Assembly (NCBI GenBank): GCA_947457445.1
Contig: CANGVO010000013.1
Location: 1-12,535 of the forward strand
Source: Actinomycetota bacterium
GTDB taxonomy: Bacteria; Actinomycetota; Actinomycetes; Nanopelagicales; Nanopelagicaceae
Direction of reading: 5' to 3'
DNA: 12,535 bases
Below, piece after piece: positions 1 to 7,564 of this stretch (position 1 is the stretch's first letter; every line of letters begins with the position of its first letter). Under the pieces are notes generated by a model. That model saw only the letters and a program-made list of their open reading frames with translations, was not told where the DNA came from and did no database searches. A program made the translations under genes and the position numbers.

Positions 1-1216
1 ATACAACGTTATGACCGCCAAAACCAAAGGAATCATTAAGCGCTGCGATCTGTCCAGCGGGAAGTTGGCGCGGTGTGTCTCGAACCACATCGATTGTTAC
101 CGCTGGATCTAAATTTTCAATATTAATTGTTGGGGGAGCAAGACGCTCTTGCAGCGCTTTAACTATAAAGACAGATTCAATTGCACCAGCACCGCCTAGT
201 AAATGTCCGGTCATTGATTTAGTTGCAGATACTGCAACATGATCCGAATCTTTACCTAGCGCTAAGCGGAGCGCATTTGCTTCCGCAACATCGCCTGCAG
301 GAGTGGATGTTGCATGTGCGTTTAAGTGAACGATATCTTTTGTAGAAAGTTTGGCATCGGCAAGTGCGAATTTAATTGCGCGCTGCACGCCAGATCCATC
401 TGGATCAGGTGCTGCAATGTGATAACCATCGGATGAAAGTCCTTGCCCAACTAATTCACAATAAATCTTGGCGCCGCGAGCTTTGGCATGTTCATACTCT
501 TCTAGAACCAAAACTCCGCCACCTTCGCCCAAAACAAATCCATCACGATCAACATCGTATGGACGTGATGCGCGCTCTGGCGCATCGTTGCGAGTGGATA
601 GGGCTTTCATCGAAGCAAAACCGGCCATCGGAAGTTGGTGGATCGCAGCTTCCACGCCACCGCTAACAACTACATCGGCGCGATTGCTGCGAATCATTTC
701 TAGTGCGTAACCAATTGCTTCAGCACCAGATGCGCAAGCACTTACGGGAGTATGAACTCCGGCCTTGGCTTGCAGTTCAAGTCCTACATTTGCGGCCGGG
801 CCATTTGGCATCAACATCGGAACGGTATGCGGGCTTACGCCGCGCGCACCTTTCTCTTTCAAAACATCGAATTGATCAAGCAGAGTAATAACGCCGCCAA
901 TACCCGATGCGATTACGACTCCAAGACGTTCTTTATCTAGATCTGGTGTCCCGGCATCTTTCCATGCCTCACGTGAGGCGATCAGTGCGAATTGTTCTGA
1001 GCGATCAAGACGACGCATTTCGATGCGCTCCATTTGTTCCGCAGGTTCTGTAGCAACGCGCGCTGCAAAATGTACGGGCAAGAGTTCACGCCAATCTTCG
1101 GTAAGAAGTCGGACTCCACTCTTGCCGGCAATTAGTGCGGCCCAAGTCGATGCAACATCTCCACCAAGTGGAGTAGTTGCACCTAGACCTGTGACAACAA
1201 CGCGACGTTGAGACAT
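1..1216 (-). CDS. fabF: 3-oxoacyl-[acyl-carrier-protein] synthase II (KAS II), partial: C-terminus cut by window edge
   Basis: Elongating condensing enzyme of type II fatty acid synthesis: joins malonyl-ACP to a growing acyl-ACP in the cytoplasm. The reading frame runs from ATG at 1216 through position 2 (405 codons) without a stop. The last residues seen are GFGGHNVV, and family length is about 410, so only some 8 residues are missing. The thiolase-fold Cys-His-His triad is complete: Cys161 in SACASGAEA, His301 in NAHATSTP and His338 in MTGHLLGG, with Lys333 before it. These sit two residues earlier than in E. coli FabF (163, 303, 340). The start lies 8 nt after the acpP stop, with no clear Shine-Dalgarno, so translation is probably coupled to acpP. 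It is the last visible gene of the fabD-fabH-acpP-fabF cluster. FabB-type identity is less likely given the order and lengths. Confidence 0.96.
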   Translation of the reverse strand, partial: MSQRRVVVTGLGATTPLGGDVASTWAALIAGKSGVRLLTEDWRELLPVHFAARVATEPAEQMERIEMRRLDRSEQFALIASREAWKDAGTPDLDKERLGVVIASGIGGVITLLDQFDVLKEKGARGVSPHTVPMLMPNGPAANVGLELQAKAGVHTPVSACASGAEAIGYALEMIRSNRADVVVSGGVEAAIHQLPMAGFASMKALSTRNDAPERASRPYDVDRDGFVLGEGGGVLVLEEYEHAKARGAKIYCELVGQGLSSDGYHIAAPDPDGSGVQRAIKFALADAKLSTKDIVHLNAHATSTPAGDVAEANALRLALGKDSDHVAVSATKSMTGHLLGGAGAIESVFIVKALQERLAPPTINIENLDPAVTIDVVRDTPRQLPAGQIAALNDSFGFGGHNVV

Positions 1217-1224
1217 GAAATTAC

Positions 1225-1473
1225 TTATGCGGCAGCGTTAACGATGAAATTAACTGCATCTCCTACTGTTGCGAGTTCAGTTACTTTCTCATCAGGAATC
1301 TTTACGCCGAAACGTTCTTCACAAGCTACTACAACTTCAACCATGCTAAGTGAATCTACTTCTAGATCATCAGTGAAGTTCTTGCCGAGTTCAATTGACG
1401 CAGCTGGAATACCGGCTACTTCTTCAACTATCTCTTTGATTCCTGCCAGTACATCTGCTGGTGAAAGTGCCAT
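1225..1473 (-). CDS. acpP: Acyl carrier protein
   Basis: Small acidic carrier protein (82 aa) that holds acyl chains on a phosphopantetheine arm during fatty acid synthesis. The attachment serine is Ser41 in DLEVDSLSMVE, the classic DSL motif at the start of helix II, and the flanking acidic helix (EVVVACEERFGVKIPDE) is typical. Length is normal for the family. The ATG at 1473 is preceded by AAGGAA with 8 nt spacing, the best ribosome binding site of the cluster, which fits the high expression ACP needs. A 115-nt gap separates it from fabH upstream; fabF follows 8 nt after its stop. Confidence 0.97.
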   Translation of the reverse strand: MALSPADVLAGIKEIVEEVAGIPAASIELGKNFTDDLEVDSLSMVEVVVACEERFGVKIPDEKVTELATVGDAVNFIVNAAA

Positions 1474-1588
1474 ATTGATGGTTCCTTTTCTTAACTAATT
1501 GTCGAACGTTGATCTTGGGTAACAGATGGCAATTGTGGCTGATTAGGGGCCTTACTTCCTAGTAATCGGGCGGGTAATCAGGAAAAAA
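1474..1588 (-). other. fabH-acpP spacer with a small symmetric repeat element
   Basis: This 115-nt non-coding gap is the longest inside the fab cluster. It holds two direct copies of GTAATC (1562-1567 and 1574-1579, period 12) separated by GGGCGG. The pair is flanked by TTCCT (1556-1560) and its inverse AGGAA (1580-1584). On the minus strand a run of six T follows closely after the fabH stop, but no strong stem precedes it. I could not identify a convincing -35/-10 pair for a separate acpP promoter. Confidence 0.45.
1482..1487 (-). promoter_or_regulatory. Ribosome binding site of acpP
   Basis: On the minus strand AAGGAA lies 8 nt before the acpP ATG at 1473. It is stronger and better spaced than any Shine-Dalgarno candidate before fabD, fabH or fabF, consistent with ACP being made in excess over the enzymes. 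Confidence 0.7.
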
Positions 1589-2614
1589 TTATGGTTTAGG
1601 CGGCAATTTCACAACTTGCCCCGCATAAACGAGACCTGCGCCATAGCCGATGAGCAAGGCTAATTTGCCGTGAAGTTCTGGGTGTTTGAGCAAGAGCGCA
1701 TCCATCGCAAGTGGAATCGAGGCCGCAGAAGTATTTCCATTGGTGCGAATGTCATCTGCGATCACAACCGAATCTGGCAACTTCATCTCTTTTGCCATTG
1801 TTTCAATGATTCGCACATTAGCTTGGTGTGGAATAAATGCATCAAGTTCATTAACGGTTAGTCCGGCTGAATCAAGTGCTTTGAGTGCCGCCTTACTCAT
1901 TGAAAAGACCGCCCAGCGAAATACTTTCTGACCTTCTTGAGTAATGTTTGGCCATTTCACATCGGCTTTGGTTAATTGCGTTTCGGTATTGCGGACATCA
2001 ATCCAAGAAGGATTCATCAATATTGCATCGCGATTTTCTGAATCAGAACCCCACTCAACCGGTCCAATGCCAGCCTCTTCGGTTTCTCCGATAATTACTG
2101 CACCAGCGCCATCGGCAAAGATAAATGCAGTTGCACGATCTGTTGGGTCCGTGAAATCTGAAATCTTTTCGACTCCGACTACCAAAACTTTTTTGGCACT
2201 TCCAGCACGAACAAGATCGTGCGCCATGGCGACTCCGTAGCAGAAACCAGCACAGGCAGCGCTAATGTCGAAAGCAGCGGCAGTGGGATTACCCATCCGC
2301 TGGATAACCGCGGTTGCTGCAGAAGGTGCTTGATGAGGATAAGTAATAGTTGCCACGATTACCGAGTCGACATCTTTAATGGTTAATTTTGCGCGAGAGA
2401 GCGCTTGCTCTGCGGCGCCGATTGCCATATCAACAACTGATTCATCCGCGCTTGCAAAGCGGCGGGATTCGATGCCAGTGCGTTGCACGATCCATTCATC
2501 TGATGAATCAATAGCATCAACGATTTCAGAGTTTGGAACAAGACGGTCTGGACGATACACACCGACAGAGAGAATGCTGCTTTCGCTGCCCGTCTTAGTT
2601 TTAATTGACATCAT
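1589..2614 (-). CDS. fabH: 3-oxoacyl-[acyl-carrier-protein] synthase III (KAS III)
   Basis: Starts fatty acid chains by condensing an acyl-CoA primer with malonyl-ACP. The protein has 341 residues, usual for actinobacterial FabH. The catalytic triad is present: Cys121 in DISAACAGF, His263 in IPHQAN and Asn294 in NGNTSAAS. The early segment DEWIVQRTGIESRRF (about 39-53) is the family CoA-binding signature, and the C-terminal GYGAGLVYAG closes the thiolase fold. Two adjacent ATG codons (2614 and 2611) could start it. GGGAAAG abuts the first, so the second has slightly better spacing; the choice changes one residue. The fabD stop is 8 nt upstream, so translation is likely coupled. Primer preference (branched or straight) cannot be read from the sequence. 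Confidence 0.96.
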   Translation of the reverse strand: MMSIKTKTGSESSILSVGVYRPDRLVPNSEIVDAIDSSDEWIVQRTGIESRRFASADESVVDMAIGAAEQALSRAKLTIKDVDSVIVATITYPHQAPSAATAVIQRMGNPTAAAFDISAACAGFCYGVAMAHDLVRAGSAKKVLVVGVEKISDFTDPTDRATAFIFADGAGAVIIGETEEAGIGPVEWGSDSENRDAILMNPSWIDVRNTETQLTKADVKWPNITQEGQKVFRWAVFSMSKAALKALDSAGLTVNELDAFIPHQANVRIIETMAKEMKLPDSVVIADDIRTNGNTSAASIPLAMDALLLKHPELHGKLALLIGYGAGLVYAGQVVKLPPKP

Positions 2615-2622
2615 CTTTCCCG

Positions 2623-3531
2623 TCAGTTCTTCTCGTCTTGGTGGCGCACGACAAATTCTTTAGCAAGTGTGGCATCTTCTATTGATTTAAGTGCAAATGT
2701 TTCGACAATCGGTACCGCGCGCTTTAGCAGGCCTACCAAGGTGCCGGCAGGCGGAACTTCTACTGCACCTGACGCATGTTCTGCCAAAGTTGCCATACAT
2801 AAATCCCATCTAACTGGGTTAGAAATCTGCGCAACTATGCGATCAAGAATTTCACGGCCATTAGTTACTACCGCACCGTCTTTATTTGAGATCACTCCAC
2901 AATTGGCATCACTAACTTCTATCTGCGAAGCCAGTGCTCGAAGTGGTTCTACTGCTGATTTCATATAAGAAGTGTGAAAAGCGCCCGCAACGGCAAGTGT
3001 TCGAACACGTGCGCCTTCCGGTGCTAATTGTGCGAGGGCGTCCAGATCACCTGCAGCAACAATTTGACCTGCTCCATTGTCATTGGCTGCAACTAAACCT
3101 AAATCACTAATCGCCTTAAGTACTACTTCACGATCGCCACCAAGTACCGCCGCCATTCCAGCGGGTGTAAGCGCTGCAGCTTTCGCCATCTCAATTCCGC
3201 GCGCACGAACTAACTTCATCGCATCAATTTCGCTAATGACTCCAGCAAGTGCGGCGGCGGTGATTTCACCAACGGAATGACCGGCTACGACTGCAAATCT
3301 AGAATCTGGTAGCGCTCGTGCACCCAATAAGCCCGCGGCAACGATTAGCGGTTGTGCGTTAGATGTATCTTTAATTTCATCTGCTTCAGCCGTTGTTCCT
3401 AGTGTTACTAAATCTAAATCTATTTCGTTCGACCAAGATTTTAATAATTCAAGCGCCTGTGGGTCTGCAATCCACGGAGTTAGCATCCCTGGCGTTTGTG
3501 CACCTTGACCAGGAGCAATAAATGCGAGCAT
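2623..3531 (-). CDS. fabD: Malonyl-CoA:ACP transacylase
   Basis: Moves malonate from CoA to the acyl carrier protein, supplying the extender unit for FabH and FabF. The protein has 302 residues, normal length. It has the N-terminal PGQGAQTPGM loop, the nucleophile Ser86 in GHSVGE, Arg111 in the LVRARG segment that binds the malonyl carboxylate, and His186 in AGAFHTSYM completing the dyad. It is the first gene of the fab cluster. No Shine-Dalgarno precedes the ATG at 3531; instead a TAAAAT hexamer ends 7 nt upstream, pointing to a leaderless mRNA. The gene upstream on the same strand is glgX, 60 nt away, with no visible terminator between them. Confidence 0.96.
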   Translation of the reverse strand: MLAFIAPGQGAQTPGMLTPWIADPQALELLKSWSNEIDLDLVTLGTTAEADEIKDTSNAQPLIVAAGLLGARALPDSRFAVVAGHSVGEITAAALAGVISEIDAMKLVRARGIEMAKAAALTPAGMAAVLGGDREVVLKAISDLGLVAANDNGAGQIVAAGDLDALAQLAPEGARVRTLAVAGAFHTSYMKSAVEPLRALASQIEVSDANCGVISNKDGAVVTNGREILDRIVAQISNPVRWDLCMATLAEHASGAVEVPPAGTLVGLLKRAVPIVETFALKSIEDATLAKEFVVRHQDEKN

Positions 3532-3538
3532 GGTTAAG

Positions 3539-3544
3539 ATTTTA
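3539..3544 (-). promoter_or_regulatory. Putative -10 element of the fab operon promoter (leaderless start)
   Basis: On the minus strand TAAAAT is followed by 7 nt (CTTAACC) and then the fabD ATG. Transcription would start at or next to the A of the start codon. No good -35 was seen at 17-18 nt upstream (AGGTAG is the best there), so the call rests on the -10 match, its spacing and the lack of a ribosome binding site. Confidence 0.55.
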
Positions 3545-3591
3545 GGCGAGCCCAGCGTTTACTACCTAGTACCGCGCAGATGAAGCAAGAA

Positions 3592-5706
3592 TTAAACGCG
3601 TGTTACTAGCCACACTTGCGCACAATGCGCCTTAACGTCGACCTTGCTAGATGGTGCACAGATTATTGGCTCGTGTGTTTGAACTGGCGTAGCAGCATCA
3701 AAAATGCGACGGAACGAATGACCCCAAGTTTGATCCGGCAACGTAAATGGCGTCATAGATTTAGATGAATTAAGAAGCAGTAAAATTCCGCGTTCAGAGC
3801 CGGCCTCGATAAATACTGACAAGCTGCGCTTTTCACCATCTTGCCAATGATCTTCGAGCATTTCTTTTCCATCTAGTGAGAACCAAGCAATGTCTTTTCG
3901 CTGCGTACCAGCATCGACGGTTCCTGTAAAAAACTCGTTTGCTACACCTTCCAGATACTTCTTTCTAATTTGTGCCAACTCTGACACAGAATGCAATAAG
4001 TCATTTTCTAATTCGTCGAGTTCCCATTTATTAGCCCAGCCGCCTAAGAAATTCTCAGGAGCGTCTTCAATCAAATCTGCTTTATCGCGCGGAAGTGAAT
4101 AACCATTATTGGAACCATTTTGCGAACGCCCAATTTCATCTCCCATATTTAACATTGGAACACCGGATGACAACAACAAAGTTGCAAGGAGAGATTTCTT
4201 TAGATGATGGCGAACCGTTGTTATGCCTAAATCATCAGATGGGCCTTCTACGCCCAGATTCCATGAACGATTGTCATTTGCACCATCGGCGTTATTTTCA
4301 GCGTTGGCCTCATTGTTTTTGTTGTTATACATAACCAAATCTGCCAAAGTAAATCCATCGTGCGCGGTTATAAAGTTAATCGATGATGTTGGACCGCGGT
4401 AATAGAAAATATCGCTCGAGCCGCTGATACGCGATGCCACATCGGCAACACCTTCGCCATAACCACGCGCAAGATCGCCTAACCAGAACTGTCTTACTGA
4501 GTCGCGATATGCGTCATTCCATTCGCGCCAGGGATGTGGAAAATCACCAAGTGAATAACGCGAAATATCCCAAGGCTCGGCGATCATTTTAAAATTACGT
4601 AGCACCGAGTCGGCTTCGATTGCTGACATGAGCGATGAATTAAAAGCTGAATTGCTAGTGTACAAGGCCGTTGCTAAATCAAATCTGAAACCATCAACGC
4701 CTATAACTTCCACCCACCAGCGAAGTGAATCAATTATGTGTCGAACTGCATGCGGATTGCTGCTAGCTAAAGTATTTCCACATCCGGTTACATCTATGTA
4801 ATTTCCTTGATCGTCTTGGCGATACCAGGCTTTGTTATCGATTCCCTTAAATGAAAGTGTTGGTCCACCAACGCCGCCTTCGGCACTGTGGTTATAGACA
4901 ACATCTAAAATAACTTCGATTTCGTTTTCATGTAAACGATCTATTGCCTCTTGTAATTCAGTGATCGGATCTTCAGTTGCCGCATATTCACCATGTGGGG
5001 CCGTAAAAGCAATTGCGTTATATCCCCAATGATTCTTTCTGCCGCGTTGCCAAATTGATGGTTCTGTTAAATATGAATGGATAGGTAGCAGTTCTAAGGC
5101 GGTTGCACCTATTTTCTTCAAGTGGGCGATAGTGCTGGGATGTCCAAGTGCTTTATATGTTCCGCGCTCATGTTCTGGAATCTCGTGGTTCTTGGCAGTA
5201 AAGCCTTGTACGTGTGCTTCATAAATTAAAGTATTTGCCCAAGGAATCAGCGGGCGATGTATTTCGCGAACAGAATGGTTAGTAACAACTGAATACGGAA
5301 CAAAGCTGGCGCTGTCGCGATCATCTCGCTCTGTGGTGCCACCAGCACCAAAACCGTCACTTGCAGTGTGTCCGTAAATTTCTGGAACGTATTGCAATTG
5401 ACCATCTAGTTGATGGGTATATGGATCGATTAATAATTTAGCGGAATTGAATCTGACACCATTTTCTGGTTGCCATGGTCCGTAAACGCGATAGCCGTAA
5501 CGTTGACCGGCTTTAACTCCAGCTAAGTACCCATGCCAGATCGGACCATTGCGATGTGACATCGCAAATCGAGTTTCGACTAACTTGCCATTGACCTCGT
5601 TGAAGAGACAGAGTTCGATGGCATCGGCTGCGTTTGACCAGATAGCAAAGTTGGCTCCACCATCGGTGAGCGTTGCGCCAAGTGTTCGCGGATCTGCTGG
5701 AAGCAT
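3592..5706 (-). CDS. glgX: Glycogen debranching enzyme GlgX-like (GH13 isoamylase-type)
   Basis: Hydrolyses alpha-1,6 branches in glycogen or limit dextrin in the cytoplasm. Residues 8-100 form the CBM48-like N-terminal domain (LGATLTDGGANFAIWS, WHGYLAGVKAGQRYGYRVYGPW). The TIM-barrel GH13 motifs follow in order: DVVYNHSAEG (268-277), GFRFDLA with nucleophile Asp343, IAEPWD with acid Glu377, and TAHDGFT with Asp450. SWNLGVEGP (481-489) is typical of the GlgX subfamily. The total of 704 residues is usual. The stretch after GDEIGRSQNGSNNGY (about 536-560) departs from the family's usual CQD-x-E-x-x-W block. The start at 5706 is the only ATG near the conserved N-terminus; the frame stays open upstream to 5775 but offers no standard start codon, and the ribosome binding site is weak. 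It stands divergent from etfB. TreX- or isoamylase-type specificity is possible. Confidence 0.9.
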   Translation of the reverse strand: MLPADPRTLGATLTDGGANFAIWSNAADAIELCLFNEVNGKLVETRFAMSHRNGPIWHGYLAGVKAGQRYGYRVYGPWQPENGVRFNSAKLLIDPYTHQLDGQLQYVPEIYGHTASDGFGAGGTTERDDRDSASFVPYSVVTNHSVREIHRPLIPWANTLIYEAHVQGFTAKNHEIPEHERGTYKALGHPSTIAHLKKIGATALELLPIHSYLTEPSIWQRGRKNHWGYNAIAFTAPHGEYAATEDPITELQEAIDRLHENEIEVILDVVYNHSAEGGVGGPTLSFKGIDNKAWYRQDDQGNYIDVTGCGNTLASSNPHAVRHIIDSLRWWVEVIGVDGFRFDLATALYTSNSAFNSSLMSAIEADSVLRNFKMIAEPWDISRYSLGDFPHPWREWNDAYRDSVRQFWLGDLARGYGEGVADVASRISGSSDIFYYRGPTSSINFITAHDGFTLADLVMYNNKNNEANAENNADGANDNRSWNLGVEGPSDDLGITTVRHHLKKSLLATLLLSSGVPMLNMGDEIGRSQNGSNNGYSLPRDKADLIEDAPENFLGGWANKWELDELENDLLHSVSELAQIRKKYLEGVANEFFTGTVDAGTQRKDIAWFSLDGKEMLEDHWQDGEKRSLSVFIEAGSERGILLLLNSSKSMTPFTLPDQTWGHSFRRIFDAATPVQTHEPIICAPSSKVDVKAHCAQVWLVTRV

Positions 5707-5769
5707 TGGGCTATCTTGCCCTGCGTATAGAAAAATGAAGGCAAAGTAGAGAAACCATCTGATTTCGCG

Positions 5770-5798
5770 TTGTTATTAATCCTACTGATGAGTAACAT
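5770..5798 (+). promoter_or_regulatory. Putative promoter of etfBA (leaderless start)
   Basis: TTGTTA (5770-5775) and TAACAT (5793-5798) are separated by 17 nt, a good fit to a housekeeping sigma factor promoter (4 of 6 bases of TTGACA). The -10 is followed by 7 nt (CTGCGCT) and then the etfB ATG at 5806, so the transcript should begin at the start codon. The site lies in the 99-nt gap between glgX and etfB. No comparably clear promoter was seen for glgX on the other strand. Confidence 0.65.
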
Positions 5799-5805
5799 CT
5801 GCGCT

Positions 5806-6588
5806 ATGAAGATCGCCGTATGCGTAAAGCAAGTTCCGGATTCGTGGGCCGAGAAGAAGATGGTCAACGGAGTCCTTGATCGCGAAAACGTTGATGCAGT
5901 ATTAAATGATTTAGATGAATATGCAGTTGAAGAAGCGCTGCGCATTGCAGAAGCGCACGGTGGAAATGAAGATGGTGGCGCAAATACTGTCACTGTTATT
6001 TCAATGGGGCCAGATCGCGCAACTGAAGCGGTTCGCAAAGCGCTATCTATGGGTGCAAATGATGCGATTTTGGTTACCGATTCAGCGCTCGCAGGCGCAG
6101 ATGCGCTGGCAACTTCGGCTGTGCTTTCAAAAGTAATTAGCGACGGTGGATATGACATCGTAATTTGCGGAACTGAATCAACGGATGCCCGCATGAGCGT
6201 TGTTCCGGCGATGATCAGCGCTCGCTTAGGTTGGGCGCAATTAACTTTTGCATCAAAGGTAAGCGTTGATCCAGCTGGATCAGTTTCAATCACACGCGTT
6301 ACCGAAGCTGGCGTAGATGAAATGTCTGCCGCCTTTCCATGTGTCATAAGCGTTGTCGAAAAAATCAACGAACCGCGCTATCCATCATTTAAAGGAATCA
6401 TGGCAGCGAAGAAGAAAACTATTGAGCAAAAAGACTTAGCCGCAGTTGGCGTAAGCGGACAAAGTGCGTGGTCGCAGGTAAATGATGCAACACCACGTCC
6501 AGCTCGTGCAGCTGGAATTAAAGTAACCGATGAAGGCAGCGGTGGAAGTGCACTTGTAGATTTCCTAGCAGAGAAGAAGTTGATATGA
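5806..6588 (+). CDS. etfB: Electron transfer flavoprotein beta subunit
   Basis: Small subunit of the soluble FAD-containing electron carrier that accepts electrons from acyl-CoA and other dehydrogenases. From ATG at 5806 it has 260 residues, the normal length, and opens with the family signature MKIAVCVKQVPDS. The frame is open back to a TTG at 5770, but that would add a non-family hydrophobic tail and would place the start inside the promoter, so I reject it. The motif LNDLDEYAVEEALR (33-46) matches the conserved N-D-x-D-E-x-A-[LV]-E-x-[AG] region. GTESTDARMSVVPAMISARLG (122-142) is the actinobacterial form of the nucleotide-binding loop. The stop overlaps the etfA ATG by 4 nt, ensuring paired synthesis of the subunits. 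Confidence 0.94.
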   Translation: MKIAVCVKQVPDSWAEKKMVNGVLDRENVDAVLNDLDEYAVEEALRIAEAHGGNEDGGANTVTVISMGPDRATEAVRKALSMGANDAILVTDSALAGADALATSAVLSKVISDGGYDIVICGTESTDARMSVVPAMISARLGWAQLTFASKVSVDPAGSVSITRVTEAGVDEMSAAFPCVISVVEKINEPRYPSFKGIMAAKKKTIEQKDLAAVGVSGQSAWSQVNDATPRPARAAGIKVTDEGSGGSALVDFLAEKKLI

Positions 6589-7538
6589 GCAACGTATTTA
6601 TCTTGGCCGATTTCTCTGGCGATAAAGCAACTAAAACCACAGCAGAACTCGCAACGGCTGCCGCACGTATTGGTGCAGTAACTGCTGTAGTTCTTGCCGG
6701 CAACGGCAAAGGTGCAGCGCTAGCGGCGACAGTTAATCAAGGGCCAATTGCTAATATTTTGGTTGTTGAATCTGATGACTTTGCCCAATTTGGTGTTGCT
6801 GCTTGTGCCGATGCACTTGCCAATTTGATTAAAGAGAAATCACCTTCTGCAGTTCTGATCGCATCTCATGCTTTTGGAAAAGAAGTTGCGGCGCGCGTTG
6901 CAGTCCTAACTGATTCCGGAATCATTACTGATGCCGTTGATGTAACAGCCGATGGCACAGCAACTCAATTGGTTTTCGGTGGTTCGACCACTGTTCACTC
7001 AAAGGTTTCACACGGAACGCCAATCATCACAGTACGTCCAAATAGCGTCGAAGCGGATTTATCTGACACCTCTGCTGCAATTGAAAATGCAACAGCAAAT
7101 ATTGGCGATGCGGCAAAGAAATCAAAAGTTTCATCTTCACAACCACCGGTTAAAGGTGGGCGTCCTGAATTAACCGAAGCCAACATTGTTGTTTCTGGTG
7201 GACGTGGCACCAACGGTGATTTCGCGGCGGTAGAAAAATTTGCTGACGAACTTGGCGCTGCAGTTGGTGCATCACGCGCTGCAACAGATGCCGGTTGGTA
7301 TCCGCATTCACATCAAGTTGGTCAGACTGGAAAGACTGTTAGCCCACAGCTTTATGTGGCATGCGGAATCTCTGGCGCAATCCAACACCGCGCTGGCATG
7401 CAGACTTCAAAGACAATCGTTGTAGTGAATAAAGATCCAGAAGCACCGCTCTTTGACATCGCAGATTTTGGGGTAATCGGTGATTTATTCAACGTTCTGC
7501 CGCAAGCAACGGATGGCATTCACGCGAAAAAGGGTTAA
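6585..7538 (+). CDS. etfA: Electron transfer flavoprotein alpha subunit
   Basis: Large subunit of the flavoprotein, carrying the redox FAD. It has 317 residues, normal for bacterial EtfA. The N-terminal half is the ETF nucleotide-binding-like fold. The C-terminal FAD domain (about 198-317) shows [10 protein letters not shown] (204-213), [11 protein letters not shown] (228-238), QVGQTGK (244-250), GISGAIQH (261-268) and NKDPEAPLF (282-290), all standard FAD-contacting segments. AGAGAAGAAG before the start and the ATGA overlap with etfB suggest coupled translation. No dehydrogenase or ETF:quinone oxidoreductase partner lies in this window, so the electron donor and acceptor remain unknown. Confidence 0.95.
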   Translation: MSNVFILADFSGDKATKTTAELATAAARIGAVTAVVLAGNGKGAALAATVNQGPIANILVVESDDFAQFGVAACADALANLIKEKSPSAVLIASHAFGKEVAARVAVLTDSGIITDAVDVTADGTATQLVFGGSTTVHSKVSHGTPIITVRPNSVEADLSDTSAAIENATANIGDAAKKSKVSSSQPPVKGGRPELTEANIVVSGGRGTNGDFAAVEKFADELGAAVGASRAATDAGWYPHSHQVGQTGKTVSPQLYVACGISGAIQHRAGMQTSKTIVVVNKDPEAPLFDIADFGVIGDLFNVLPQATDGIHAKKG

Positions 7539-7552
7539 CTTCGCAAGTGATC

Positions 7553-7558
7553 TAGACT
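7553..7558 (+). promoter_or_regulatory. Putative -10 element before nifS (leaderless start)
   Basis: TAGACT is followed by 6 nt (GCTCCA) and the nifS ATG at 7565. There is no Shine-Dalgarno in the 26-nt gap after etfA, and no good -35 at 17-18 nt. The spacing matches the other leaderless candidates in this window. It would let nifS-mnmA-ligA be transcribed apart from etfBA. Confidence 0.5.
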
Positions 7559-7564
7559 GCTCCA

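Noticed and set aside
1..1216. fabF as a pseudogene because no stop codon is present
   Set aside because: The frame is intact with the full catalytic triad and simply runs off the window edge a few codons before the normal C-terminus.
5708..5721. GGGC...GCCC inverted repeat just before the glgX start as an operator or start-sequestering hairpin
   Set aside because: Only 4 bp pair around a 6-nt loop; this size is expected by chance.
5770..5805. Upstream in-frame extension of etfB from TTG at 5770 (12 extra residues)
   Set aside because: The extension is not family-like, covers the proposed -35/-10 elements, and MKIAVCVKQVPD at 5806 is the standard EtfB beginning.
5580..6368. Long open frame (262 codons) on the minus strand opposite etfB
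   Set aside because: It overlaps a clear EtfB coding sequence and the end of glgX, and its serine/alanine-rich translation has no recognisable domain; it is a shadow frame.
7524..7544. Inverted repeat GCGAA...TTCGC across the etfA stop codon as a terminator
   Set aside because: The stem is only 5 bp with an 11-nt loop and no T run follows, so it is too weak for intrinsic termination.
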